A DNA stretch of 64,000 nucleotides, taken from CBDBES01 sp965204465. Lineage in GTDB: Bacteria; Spirochaetota; Leptospiria; Turneriellales; CBDBES01. This document shows positions 27,209-35,385 of this stretch, piece after piece; the stretch's first letter is position 1; each line of letters begins with the position of its first letter. The DNA lies in NCBI GenBank assembly GCA_965204465.1, contig CBDBES010000002.1:434001-498000 (forward strand), written 5' to 3'. The notes below the pieces were generated by a model. It worked only from the letters and a program-made list of their open reading frames with translations, ran no database searches and was not told the DNA's origin. A program made the translations under genes and the position numbers.

Positions 27209-28418
27209 GTAGAAACCAATGACATATCTTACACATTAAGAAGCTATTTTAGTCATTCTATTCCGATGGAACCTTTGATATGGCGTCAAGTTATTTAATG
27301 AAGAGTGCGGGCGGATCTTATTATACCAATTCACAAAGTTATCTACGATAGTCTGAATCTCAATAATACTCATTCCATTTTTAATTTTACCTTCAAGGGC
27401 TCTCTTCAAGGTTTGATTGAAACGCTCTACTTTACCATTCAGCTCTGGCGTTCCTGGACGGATCAATTTATGCTCAATACCTGCTTCTCTTAAATATTCT
27501 TCAAAGCCACTGATCACAGACTTTTTTTTTCTCCTGGGATTCTCTTGGGAAACATATTTAGAAGTAAACTCGACTCCATTATCTGTTTGTATTTTTTGTG
27601 GCATCTCAAATTTTTCCACAAATTTTTTGATCCCATTGGTAGCTTCATAGTTACTATGTTCATCAGCTATGTGTACCACCACAGTTCGTGAACAATCATC
27701 TATAACTGGATAGGCCTTCACAGAATGCCCGTTGTTATCTACTATCCCAAGGTTCACAGTATCCGTCTGAACCCTCTCTAATGGCTCCTGAAGGGCATAA
27801 CGCTTTGTATGGCTGTTTTTTCGAGGTATTCTATATTGTTGGGAAATATTCTTGCGCCTGAAGATATATCCTAATGTGGAAGCATGTATCTCAATTCCAT
27901 GATCCCTTTTTAATAATAGGGTTGTCAATTTAGCACCTGCATTATAGTTATCCTTTCTGACTTGGATAGCCAGATCAATGACGCTCTGGTCTATAGACTT
28001 TGAATTACTTTTAGGTTTTCTAGATATGTCTAAAAGTGCCTCCATATTATACTTTGTCTTTCTCAATCTTCTGATCCAGAAATAATATGTTTGTCGGGCA
28101 TGACCAAATTTGTCAGAGGTTAATTTAACATTGCCCGATTGTAAGGCTCTTATCAGGAATAATGCTCTCTTGCGTATTATATGATTTTTTATTCCTTTCA
28201 GATTTTCCTGTATAATTGAAATTTCTTGTTCATTATTTTTCATATTTCAATCCTTGATAATTTATTTCTAAAATAGACTTAGGGATAAACTGCTTTATTC
28301 AGTCCAGAAAATTTCAGGTAGTCGTTCGGTTCGGTTCCCTCACCTTCCTCCTACCTGAAATCATGGCCCCTACCCTGGGGATCTAACAAGTAGTGTAAGA
28401 TATGTCATTGGTTATTGT
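27209..28418 (-). mobile_element. IS481-like insertion sequence, 1210 bp, apparently complete
   Basis: The 26-bp terminal inverted repeats (27209-27234 and 28393-28418) match at 22 positions, with 21 consecutive identities inside (core CAATGACATATCTTACAC). One intact transposase gene fills the element, its stop codon two bases from the left repeat. Between the transposase start and the right end, an 11-bp inverted repeat (TTTCAGGTAG with its complement about 30 nt away) forms a strong hairpin, as some IS carry to block outside transcription. Matching 17-bp direct repeats flank it, so it may be a recent insertion. Confidence 0.85.
27236..28243 (-). CDS. IS481-type DDE transposase
   Basis: The 335-aa protein has an N-terminal helix-turn-helix region (about 15-65, LTSDKFGHARQTYYFWIRRL). 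An rve-type integrase core follows, with the three acidic residues in VQTDTVNLG, KIQTDNGVEF and ELNGKVERFNQTL. The tail WYNKIRPHSSLNNLTPYQRF is the usual end of IS481/IS3-group cores. There is no second overlapping frame, which favours IS481 over IS3. No frameshift or stop is visible, so the enzyme should be functional. Confidence 0.9.
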   Translation of the reverse strand: MKNNEQEISIIQENLKGIKNHIIRKRALFLIRALQSGNVKLTSDKFGHARQTYYFWIRRLRKTKYNMEALLDISRKPKSNSKSIDQSVIDLAIQVRKDNYNAGAKLTTLLLKRDHGIEIHASTLGYIFRRKNISQQYRIPRKNSHTKRYALQEPLERVQTDTVNLGIVDNNGHSVKAYPVIDDCSRTVVVHIADEHSNYEATNGIKKFVEKFEMPQKIQTDNGVEFTSKYVSQENPRRKKKSVISGFEEYLREAGIEHKLIRPGTPELNGKVERFNQTLKRALEGKIKNGMSIIEIQTIVDNFVNWYNKIRPHSSLNNLTPYQRFHRNRMTKIAS

Positions 28419-28435
28419 AAAAGAGATGTTAACCT
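28419..28435. repeat. 17-bp direct repeat right of the IS481-like element
   Basis: Second copy of AAAAGAGATGTTAACCT. It is followed at once by TTACAATAACCAATGCCATA, another copy of the recurrent end motif, and then by the deleted IS1182-type copy C. Confidence 0.6.
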
Positions 28436-28454
28436 TACAATAACCAATGCCATA

Positions 28455-28689
28455 GAGCCTGTGCCTCAACACAGAAGAATAATTTACTACACAGAAAAGG
28501 ATTCATGTCAATTGTATCCAAAAGCTTAACAAATGCATAAATTTCGTGATTCTTATCAAGATTATCTCCCAGAGTACGGGAAAACATCATAAGTTGGTCT
28601 CTATCGCTTTGTGCAAATCTATTGTTCATAGGACATAAAAAATAAAAAACTCAAATAATGTAAATGTTTTTAAGTTGAGGCACAGGCTC
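28455..28689 (-). mobile_element. Deleted IS1182-type element, copy C (235 bp)
   Basis: The ends are GAGCCTGTGCCTCAAC (left) and GTTGAGGCACAGGCTC (right), a perfect 16-bp inverted repeat. The minus-strand frame MNNRFAQSDRDQLMM... starts at 28629. It shares the deletion junction with copies A and B and differs by a single-base length change near its 5' end. It is bracketed by inverted AATAACCAAT / ATTGGTTATT. It lies 20 bp from the right direct repeat of the IS481-like element, so two unrelated mobile elements are clustered here. Confidence 0.8.
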
Positions 28690-28919
28690 ATTGGTTATTT
28701 ATATAAAATACTAAAATGTACTTTACAATATAAGTCCTTAAAAAAGAACATGCAAATGCAGTAGATATGGTTTGAGACAAATTAAGCTATTACAGAGAAA
28801 TGCTTATTTTGCCTAAATCGTGAAAAATTTGTACTTAAATTGTGCAAATAAATGAGGATCATATCCAGTTAAAAATGCCTTTAGGGGTTAATTTACTACA
28901 TTAATCATCAAAAATGATT
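28690..28919. other. Gene-free spacer before the pyrG-side RNA element
   Basis: These 230 bp are AT-rich and contain no frame of useful length. I see no tRNA, promoter of good quality or repeat, apart from the ATTGGTTATT motif at its left end. Confidence 0.5.
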
Positions 28920-29033
28920 CTTTGATTGTTTTAGTAATGCTGGACACATAAAAGGGCTCTATTTTTGTGCCTCTGTTCGATGTTTGTGTCCAGTTATCGT
29001 TCAGGGCAATAAAAGCAAAGGTAGGGCCCTTTT
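28920..29033 (+). ncRNA. Candidate structured pseudoknot RNA, copy 1 (upstream of pyrG)
   Basis: Three helices can be drawn. P0 is CTTTGATTGTT (28920-28930) with 29005-29015 (10 of 11 pairs). P1 is CTGGACACA (28940-28948) with TGTGTCCAG (28985-28993), 9 perfect pairs. P2 pairs 28950-28967, inside the P1 loop, with 29016-29033 over 18 pairs without mismatch (AAAAGGGCTC with GGGCCCTTTT plus the inner part). P2 crosses P1 and P0, giving an H-type pseudoknot; the 3' strand of P0 abuts that of P2. Copy 2 at 35386-35499 has the same helices with different bases. pyrG starts 55 nt downstream. Family and function unknown. Confidence 0.6.
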
Positions 29034-29087
29034 AAATAAAACACCTTAAAGCATTAATATTAGAAATATCAGTCTGACTGAATTTTC

Positions 29088-30737
29088 ATGCCAGTATCTA
29101 AGTATATTTTTGTCACAGGGGGAGTTTCCAGTTCTCTTGGAAAGGGAGTTAGTATTGCCTCCATTGGTACTTTATTAGAGTCTCATGGATACAAGGTCAC
29201 TATCCAGAAATTAGACCCTTATATAAATGTCGATCCGGGTACTATGAATCCTCATCAACATGGAGAAGTTTATGTGACAGATGATGGCGCAGAGACTGAC
29301 CTGGATCTGGGCTATTATGAACGATTTACAAACTCCGAGCTGACCCGAAGCAATTCAGTTACAACAGGACAAATTTATTATGAAGTGATCAAACGAGAAA
29401 GAAAAGGTGAATACCTTGGAATGACGGTACAGGTTATTCCACATATAACGGACGAGATCAAAAACAGAATATTGATCTTTGAAAAAAAAGAGTCTAGCCC
29501 AGATTTCATCTTGGTAGAAGTAGGTGGTACTGTGGGTGATATGGAATCCGTACCTTTTTTAGAATCCATGCGGCAATTAAGACTCGAATTTGGATCCGAG
29601 AGAACTTTATATATCCATTTAACACTGGTCCCCACAATAAATGTTTCCGGAGAGATAAAGACCAAACCAACCCAACATTCCGTAAAAGAATTACTACAAG
29701 CAGGTATACAACCAGATATTATTATATGTCGTTCGACTAACCGAATAGAAAATGATGTAAAGGCAAAGATATCTTTATTTTGCAATATACCCGCTCAAAG
29801 GGTGATTTCTGCCCCCGATCTAAATAAGACCATTTATGAAGTACCTCTTGTATTTAAAGAAGAGAATTTAGATTTTGAAATATTAAGTCATTTTAAGCTA
29901 GAAAATGCTCTGCCTATGCTAGACGAAACTTGGAATCCACTTTTACAGAAATGGGCAGATCTAATTGAAATTATTAAGAAACCAAAGAATAGAGTTAAAA
30001 TTGCCTTGGTAGGAAAATACATTTCACTGAATGATGCCTATAGAAGTATACATGAAGCACTGTGCCATGGAGGAATATCTAATTTCTGCGCGGTGGATAC
30101 GATAAAGGTCGATTCAGAAAAATTGACTTCAGCTAACATAGATCAATTATTAAAAGATGCGGATGGTGTTTTGATCCCAGGAGGATTTGGAGAGAGAGGT
30201 ATCAATGGTAAATTATTAGCCATTCAATATGCAAGAGAAAATAAGATTCCTTTTTTAGGCATCTGTCTTGGAATGCAATGTGCAGTAATTGAATTTGCCA
30301 GGAATGTATTGGGTTGGAAAAATGCGAATTCCACTGAATTCGATGCAAATTGTGACCCTCCTTTGATCAATCTACTTGAAGAACAAAAATCAATCAGTAA
30401 TAAAGGCGGTACCATGCGTTTAGGTGCGTATCCATGCAAAATCAAGAATAATTCTCTGTTGAAAGAAGCCTATCAATCTGATGAAATATCAGAAAGACAC
30501 CGTCATAGATTTGAATTTATGAGTAAGTATAAAGAAGACTTTGAAAAAAATGGTATGCTGTTATCCGGAATATCTCCTGAAAATAACTTAGTAGAAGCAG
30601 TCGAATTCGATCGAAATATACATCCTTGGTTCATAGCTACCCAGTTCCACCCTGAATACAGATCTTTTCCTTTAAAGCCTAATCCTTTATTCATCAAATT
30701 AATAGAAGCATCCATTCAATTCAACAAAAGGAAGTGA
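29088..30737 (+). CDS. pyrG: CTP synthase
   Basis: It aminates UTP to CTP with glutamine. The 549 aa comprise a synthetase domain beginning KYIFVTGGVSSSLGKGV (P-loop-like) with DPYINVDPGTMNPHQHGEVYV, and a class I glutamine amidotransferase domain from about residue 290. The latter has the nucleophile Cys in FLGICLGMQCAV and the His-Glu pair in ATQFHPEYRS. The C-terminus overlaps the GTG start of nth. The structured element at 28920-29033 lies in its leader and could act in cis, but this is unproven. Confidence 0.97.
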   Translation: MPVSKYIFVTGGVSSSLGKGVSIASIGTLLESHGYKVTIQKLDPYINVDPGTMNPHQHGEVYVTDDGAETDLDLGYYERFTNSELTRSNSVTTGQIYYEVIKRERKGEYLGMTVQVIPHITDEIKNRILIFEKKESSPDFILVEVGGTVGDMESVPFLESMRQLRLEFGSERTLYIHLTLVPTINVSGEIKTKPTQHSVKELLQAGIQPDIIICRSTNRIENDVKAKISLFCNIPAQRVISAPDLNKTIYEVPLVFKEENLDFEILSHFKLENALPMLDETWNPLLQKWADLIEIIKKPKNRVKIALVGKYISLNDAYRSIHEALCHGGISNFCAVDTIKVDSEKLTSANIDQLLKDADGVLIPGGFGERGINGKLLAIQYARENKIPFLGICLGMQCAVIEFARNVLGWKNANSTEFDANCDPPLINLLEEQKSISNKGGTMRLGAYPCKIKNNSLLKEAYQSDEISERHRHRFEFMSKYKEDFEKNGMLLSGISPENNLVEAVEFDRNIHPWFIATQFHPEYRSFPLKPNPLFIKLIEASIQFNKRK

Positions 30738-31390
30738 GTACTATTTCAGAAGCAAATTATAGGTCTGCTGAATATTGTACCCAAATATTTAAAAAATTAA
30801 AGAAACATTATGGGATCCCCGCCCCTCCTTTACATCATAAGAGTGTTGAGCAATTAACCATGGCAGTCATTCTTTCTGCCCAATGTACAGATGAGAGAGT
30901 AAATATAGTAACGAAAGATCTTTTTAAAAAATGTCCTGACATGATTTCTTTAAACCAAATTCCACAAAAAAAATTGGAAAAGATCATTTATTCTACTGGT
31001 TTTTACAAGAATAAAGCCTCAAACTTAAAGAAATTAGCCTCTCTTCTGGTAAAAAAATATAATGCTAAAATTCCACCCAATTTTGAAACACTGATCACAT
31101 TACCAGGGATAGGCAGGAAAACGGCGAATGTGATCATGGCGGTCTCGTTTGATCGTACCCCTGGGATCGTAGTCGACACTCATGTAAGAAGAATTTCTCA
31201 ACTTTTAAAATTAACCTCTCAGAAAACACCCGAAAAAATTGAGCAAGATCTAATGCTATTTGTACCCAAAAAATACTGGAGAGACCTACCTCTTTACTTG
31301 ATTTTTTTAGGCAGAGAGTATTGCAAAGCCCGCAGACCAGATTGTCCTAAATGCATTTTAAATGATATTTGCCCTTCGGCTATTCTTTAA
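30734..31390 (+). CDS. nth: Endonuclease III (DNA glycosylase/AP lyase)
   Basis: It removes oxidised pyrimidines from DNA and nicks at the abasic site. The 218-aa protein has the helix-hairpin-helix LPGIGRKTANVIM (catalytic Lys), catalytic Asp in VVDTHVRRIS, and a [4Fe-4S] cluster with spacing C-x6-C-x2-C-x5-C (CKARRPDCPKCILNDIC). The start is GTG, overlapping the pyrG stop, so both are one transcription unit. The first ~10 residues are not conserved in the family. Confidence 0.96.
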   Translation: MSTISEANYRSAEYCTQIFKKLKKHYGIPAPPLHHKSVEQLTMAVILSAQCTDERVNIVTKDLFKKCPDMISLNQIPQKKLEKIIYSTGFYKNKASNLKKLASLLVKKYNAKIPPNFETLITLPGIGRKTANVIMAVSFDRTPGIVVDTHVRRISQLLKLTSQKTPEKIEQDLMLFVPKKYWRDLPLYLIFLGREYCKARRPDCPKCILNDICPSAIL

Positions 31391-31479
31391 AACGATATGC
31401 TGGTCTGGATTGCACGAAGCAATTTAATTAGGTATAGATACTTTGTGCTGCGGAGCGCTAATATTAGAATCAAAATCAA

Positions 31480-31680
31480 TTATTCTTTAGATTTAACTTT
31501 TTTTACCTTAGGCTTAATAACTTCTATGCCTTTATAGAAGCCACATTCCTTGCACACTCTGTGAGATAATCCATATGCCCCACAATTAGGACAGGGGCGT
31601 ATACCGGGTTTACCTATGGAATGATGAGAACGCCTGATTCTCTTTCGATGAAGTGAGGTTTTTCTTTTAGGAACAGCCAT
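31480..31680 (-). CDS. rpmF: 50S ribosomal protein L32
   Basis: The 66-aa protein starts MAVPKRKTSLHRKRIRRSHH, the standard L32 N-terminus. It carries a zinc site CPNCGAYGLSHRVCKECG (C-x2-C...C-x2-C). The C-terminal Lys-rich tail is slightly longer than usual. It is convergent with nth and lacks the frequent plsX/fabH neighbours, so it seems monocistronic. The promoter would lie in the 120-bp spacer shared with the bactofilin gene. Confidence 0.96.
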   Translation of the reverse strand: MAVPKRKTSLHRKRIRRSHHSIGKPGIRPCPNCGAYGLSHRVCKECGFYKGIEVIKPKVKKVKSKE

Positions 31681-31802
31681 TAGAAATGGTCGTATAGAAT
31701 TCTATTCATTTCGTCAAGTATAATTTTTTTTTATTTTACAATAACCAATAATATAATAAAAAAGAGTTGTCAAGAGAAGTTTGCTTCTGGCTTTGGAAGG
31801 AT

Positions 31803-32237
31803 ATGGCAAAAGGAGATCAAATAAATTCAATTATCGGAGAAGGTTCTGCTTTTGAAGGTAAATTCTACATTGCAGGAGACTTAAAAATAGAGGGTAAATT
31901 CGAAGGAGATATTAAGACTGAAAGTACTCTTGTTGTAGCAGAAAGTGGAAAGGTAAAAACAGCAAATATTTCCGCCAGAGAAATTATTATGTCAGGGACT
32001 ATGATTGGGGATATTTATGCAAGAGAAGAAGTAAAGCTAACCCATACCGGGAAAATGTTAGGGGATATTCATGCTCCATCAGTAAATATTTCCAGAGGGG
32101 TTATTTATAAAGGTAATGTAAACATTACAGGGGGGCATAAAAAAAAGGATATCCAAAAAATAGTAGAAGAATCCTTCCTGGAATTTAAAGGGAAAGAAGA
32201 AAATCTCAAAGGTGCTAGTGGTAAAATAACTAAATAG
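31803..32237 (+). CDS. Bactofilin (polymer-forming cytoskeletal protein)
   Basis: The 144-aa protein has a right-handed beta-helix core of short repeats (FEGKFYIAGDLKIEGKFEGD, LVVAESGKVKTANISAREI, GDIYAREEVKLTHTGKMLGD) flanked by short tails: the bactofilin (DUF583) plan. The ATG at 31803 has GGAAGG just upstream; an earlier ATG at 31767 is poorly placed. Bactofilins form nucleotide-independent filaments that localise cell-wall enzymes. The next gene encodes a LysM/M23 endopeptidase, the usual partner, so a shape-determining pair is likely. Confidence 0.93.
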   Translation: MAKGDQINSIIGEGSAFEGKFYIAGDLKIEGKFEGDIKTESTLVVAESGKVKTANISAREIIMSGTMIGDIYAREEVKLTHTGKMLGDIHAPSVNISRGVIYKGNVNITGGHKKKDIQKIVEESFLEFKGKEENLKGASGKITK

Positions 32238-32304
32238 TTCACCCATTTTAGAAAAGTTTAATTTAAGTAGATGATTTAGAATTTAATATACTTTAAAGAG
32301 TTAA

Positions 32305-33624
32305 ATGCCGATAGTTAAAAGTGTAATAATAAATATTTCTTATCATAAATCAAATATTAAAAAAATAATGAAAAAATATATCTATAGATTTAAAAACTTC
32401 AAAATCAATTTTGGAGTCTTTAAACTAAGTTACCAAGGGAATCGATCTTTTTTTTATTCGTATCATTACAGGGGATTCATAAAGATGGGTATAATCCATA
32501 TCCCTTCTTCCATTTTTTCAAAGATGTTTATGTTTTTAAAGGGTTATATGATCAGGTATTTTACTATTTTAAGGGAAAAATTTTCAAAATTACCTAAATA
32601 CTACTTGCGGAATACTCTCAATAGAATATTGAATTTTTCAAAGACTAGACTCATCCACACTGGTTTATTTATAGTTATAGTTTTTTTTGGATTTCTCATA
32701 TTTTCCTATCATAATTTTATTCCTGCTGATATTGAGAATGAACTAAAAGAAATTGATGGGATTGGAGGCTTTGGAGATTTAAACATTGATGAAAAAAGCC
32801 AGAAAGAGATTGAAAACGGCAGATTTGCTCAATTAGAGGAAGATGAAAAGAAAAAAGATGCCCTTTTAGGGATTACCAAATCAAGTTCTGATAAGGTTCT
32901 CAAAAAACATAAATATAAAGTGCAGCCAGGAGATACCCTTTCAAAGATATCTCAGAAATTCAATATTTCTGTAGAATCTATCGCTGGGTCTACCAACATA
33001 CAAACTCCAGATACGATTAGAGTAGGACAAACATTGCATATCCCTTCTAAAGAAGGTTTTTATTATACAATCAAAAAGAATGACCGTTTGGCGTCTATAG
33101 CGCAAAAATATAAAATTTCTTTAGAGGCCATTTATAAAGAAAATCAACATATTGATTTAGACCTTATAAAAGTAGAAGACGAAGTCTTTTTATTAGGCGC
33201 AAAGCCAAAGAATCTTATCAGAGGATGGCTCGTACCGGTATTCGGTAGAACAGTCACCAGTAATTATGGTTGGCGTCGGTGGCCAAGAAGAGCCTTTCAT
33301 AAAGGAATTGATCTTAAGGCATTTTATAGTTCCGTTCGTGCAGCTAAAAGGGGAAGAGTAACTTATGCAGGCTGGTTGGGAGGTTATGGAAAGGCCATTG
33401 TTATTTCTCATTCCAATGGGTATAAAACATTATATGCTCATTTAAGTAGAATATACGTTAAAAAGAATACTAATGTACCTCAAGGCAGGGTCATTGGAAA
33501 AACTGGAAATACAGGCTATTCTTTTGGGCCTCATCTTCATTTTGAAGTCAGCCATAATGGTAGAAATATCAATCCCAGACGCTTTCTAAAAGGCCTTAAA
33601 ATGCAATCTCGTAGAAGACATTAA
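32305..33624 (+). CDS. Membrane-anchored LysM/M23 endopeptidase
   Basis: The ~439-aa protein has a basic N-terminal region, one membrane segment (about 118-138, LFIVIVFFGFLIFSYHNF), two LysM domains (HKYKVQPGDTLSKISQKFNI near 205; YYTIKKNDRLASIAQKYKIS near 255), and a C-terminal M23 domain. The zinc ligands are in HKGIDLKAF and HLHFEVSH, with YAHLSRI between. All metal-binding residues look intact, so it should cut peptidoglycan cross-bridges. A start at the ATG at 32368 is also possible. The pairing with bactofilin resembles shape systems of Helicobacter and of Leptospira. Confidence 0.92.
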   Translation: MPIVKSVIINISYHKSNIKKIMKKYIYRFKNFKINFGVFKLSYQGNRSFFYSYHYRGFIKMGIIHIPSSIFSKMFMFLKGYMIRYFTILREKFSKLPKYYLRNTLNRILNFSKTRLIHTGLFIVIVFFGFLIFSYHNFIPADIENELKEIDGIGGFGDLNIDEKSQKEIENGRFAQLEEDEKKKDALLGITKSSSDKVLKKHKYKVQPGDTLSKISQKFNISVESIAGSTNIQTPDTIRVGQTLHIPSKEGFYYTIKKNDRLASIAQKYKISLEAIYKENQHIDLDLIKVEDEVFLLGAKPKNLIRGWLVPVFGRTVTSNYGWRRWPRRAFHKGIDLKAFYSSVRAAKRGRVTYAGWLGGYGKAIVISHSNGYKTLYAHLSRIYVKKNTNVPQGRVIGKTGNTGYSFGPHLHFEVSHNGRNINPRRFLKGLKMQSRRRH

Positions 33625-33843
33625 TTAAGATTATTTCTATTCAACGATCTGTATCGATCATATAATTAAGCTATAATAGAGCATTAAATCAAATAGATGC
33701 TTTCAAAAAGTTGATTCCAAGATAAAATCATAAAATAAGCATATAATATCTGAATAACTAAATGAATGATTTTTATTATTGACAAAATAATAGAAAAAAT
33801 AAAACTAAATTTAAGTATCTAATGATCGAAATAGCTTAAAACT
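33625..33843. other. AT-rich spacer between the M23 gene and the methyltransferase
   Basis: This 219-bp stretch is strongly AT-rich and contains no coding frame or inverted repeat I can support. It may hold the methyltransferase promoter, but no hexamer pair stands out. Confidence 0.4.
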
Positions 33844-35082
33844 ATGAGCAATCAACTATTTATGGTTAAACAACAAAAAAATAGTTTCAATTTTTTATTA
33901 CAAAGATCTAAGAATTCTGATTCTTTTATTAAAAATCAATTTATTCATCTACCGGAAACAACGACACCATTACTAATTATAGGTGATATTTTGAGTGTTT
34001 TAAAGAAGATACCCTCAGAAAGTATATCTGTGGTGGTAACATCTCCTCCTTATTGGAATTTAAGAGACTATTATAATGAAAATCAAATAGGAAATGAAAA
34101 CAACCCTAATGATTATATTCATAAAATGGTTTTAATTGGCAATGAAATTTTAAGAATTTTAAAAAAAGATGGCGCTTATTTTTTGAATATAGGTGATAGT
34201 TATGTAAATCAAAATTTGCAGATGATACCCCAAAAAATAGCAATTAAAATGCAAGAAAATGGGTGGTTGATCCGGAATCAGCTTATATGGTATAAGCCAA
34301 ATCATATGCCATCTCCTGTAAAAAGTCGATTCTCTAATAGTTATGAAATGATTTATTTTTTTTCAAAAAATGATTGGGAAAGAAGAGTTCATTTCAACCT
34401 GGATGCAATAAGAGTTCCCCACAAGAGTAACTTTAAAGAACAAAAACCAAATAGAAACAACAATAGCAAATTTCTTAACGAAACAAAAAATTTAGGAGCA
34501 TCACCCGCAGCAAGATTATCAACGAGCAATAAAAAATATACAATTAAAAGAAAAATAACAGCCTCCCAAGAAGAAATTTCTGATTATCTAGATGAAAAAC
34601 TAAAACAAAAGCGATACAAGATCAGCGATTTAGTTGCTATTATGGGAAAAGAACAATATAAACATAAAGTAGGGCATTGGTTTAGAAAAGATGCTGGCGG
34701 TTCTTATCCAAGTAAGCAAGATTGGATACGATTAAAAAAGATATTAGAACTTGGGGATCGATATGACAAGCAGATGACAATGGAATACAAGGAAATACAG
34801 TCAGTTAAACAGCATCCAAAAGGAAAGAACCCTGGTGATTTATTTAATTCTAATACGGCTAAAAGCAAATATAAGCATTTTGCCGTATTTCCAGAGAGCA
34901 TTCCCGAAATAGCCATTAAATCTTGTTGTGAAGAAAATGGCATTGTACTTGACCCATTTGCGGGCAGTGGCACGACAGGATCGGTCGCAAAAAGATTGAA
35001 TAGAAGATCAATTCTAATTGACATCCAGGAGAATTTTATCCCTATCATCAAAGAAAAAATAGGAAATATAGACATTCTTTAA
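33844..35082 (+). CDS. Solitary DNA methyltransferase (beta class, TSPPYW type)
   Basis: The 412-aa protein has the catalytic motif IV SVVVTSPPYWNLRDYY (near residue 62) before the AdoMet-binding motif I LDPFAGSGTTGSVAKRL (near 375), the order of beta-class enzymes. S-P-P-Y suggests N4-cytosine methylation, but adenine methylation cannot be excluded. The intervening ~200 residues include target-recognition sequence and a Lys-rich block (EEISDYLDEKLKQKRYKISD). There is no obvious cognate endonuclease; only a 57-codon frame is coupled to its stop (TAATG). It may be an orphan regulator or the remainder of a restriction system. Confidence 0.85.
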   Translation: MSNQLFMVKQQKNSFNFLLQRSKNSDSFIKNQFIHLPETTTPLLIIGDILSVLKKIPSESISVVVTSPPYWNLRDYYNENQIGNENNPNDYIHKMVLIGNEILRILKKDGAYFLNIGDSYVNQNLQMIPQKIAIKMQENGWLIRNQLIWYKPNHMPSPVKSRFSNSYEMIYFFSKNDWERRVHFNLDAIRVPHKSNFKEQKPNRNNNSKFLNETKNLGASPAARLSTSNKKYTIKRKITASQEEISDYLDEKLKQKRYKISDLVAIMGKEQYKHKVGHWFRKDAGGSYPSKQDWIRLKKILELGDRYDKQMTMEYKEIQSVKQHPKGKNPGDLFNSNTAKSKYKHFAVFPESIPEIAIKSCCEENGIVLDPFAGSGTTGSVAKRLNRRSILIDIQENFIPIIKEKIGNIDIL

Positions 35083-35255
35083 TGCAAAGCAATGAATACA
35101 TAGAACAATGGGAATATCAATATTATAATGAAATTGTTTTTATTTTAAATCAAGATATTGACAAAATGATCAAAGGTTTAAGGTATTATTTTCTTTATAA
35201 GGATAAAAATATTGATGAAAAAGACATTACAGGAGAGTCTGATCATTGGATGTAA
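35082..35255 (+). CDS. Small acidic/aromatic ORF coupled to the methyltransferase, 57 aa
   Basis: An ATG at 35082 overlaps the methyltransferase stop as TAATG. The frame encodes MQSNEYIEQWEYQYYNEIVF and continues to GESDHWM, ending at TAA 35253-35255. The protein would be Tyr/Glu/Asp-rich with no membrane segment. I do not recognise it. The tight coupling makes it likely to be expressed with the methyltransferase; it could be an accessory protein or a trimmed endonuclease. Confidence 0.4.
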   Translation: MQSNEYIEQWEYQYYNEIVFILNQDIDKMIKGLRYYFLYKDKNIDEKDITGESDHWM

Positions 35256-35336
35256 CTACTTTTTACCTAATTATCATTATTTATGCTCTAATTTTAAATT
35301 CTATTTATGGAGGTACTTACCTAGTGTATTATTAAA
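35247..35336 (+). CDS. Possible 29-residue hydrophobic peptide
   Basis: A TTG at 35247 overlaps the end of the 57-codon frame and opens LDVTTFYLIIIIYALILNSI followed by YGGTYLVYY and a stop. It would make a single membrane helix. The hydrophobic character is striking for such a short frame, but the start codon is weak and no ribosome-binding site is evident, so this is only a candidate. Confidence 0.2.
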
Positions 35337-35385
35337 ATCTATCTTTTTAATCTCTTCGACTTTCTTTTAGGTCAGAGATAACGGA

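Noticed and set aside
28950..29033. pyrG leader read as the Bacillus-type reiterative-transcription attenuator (GGGCTC start and terminator)
   Set aside because: The same element occurs at 35.4 kb away from pyrG, and the P0 and P1 helices are not part of that mechanism. Only the GGGCTC/GGGCCC strings are similar.
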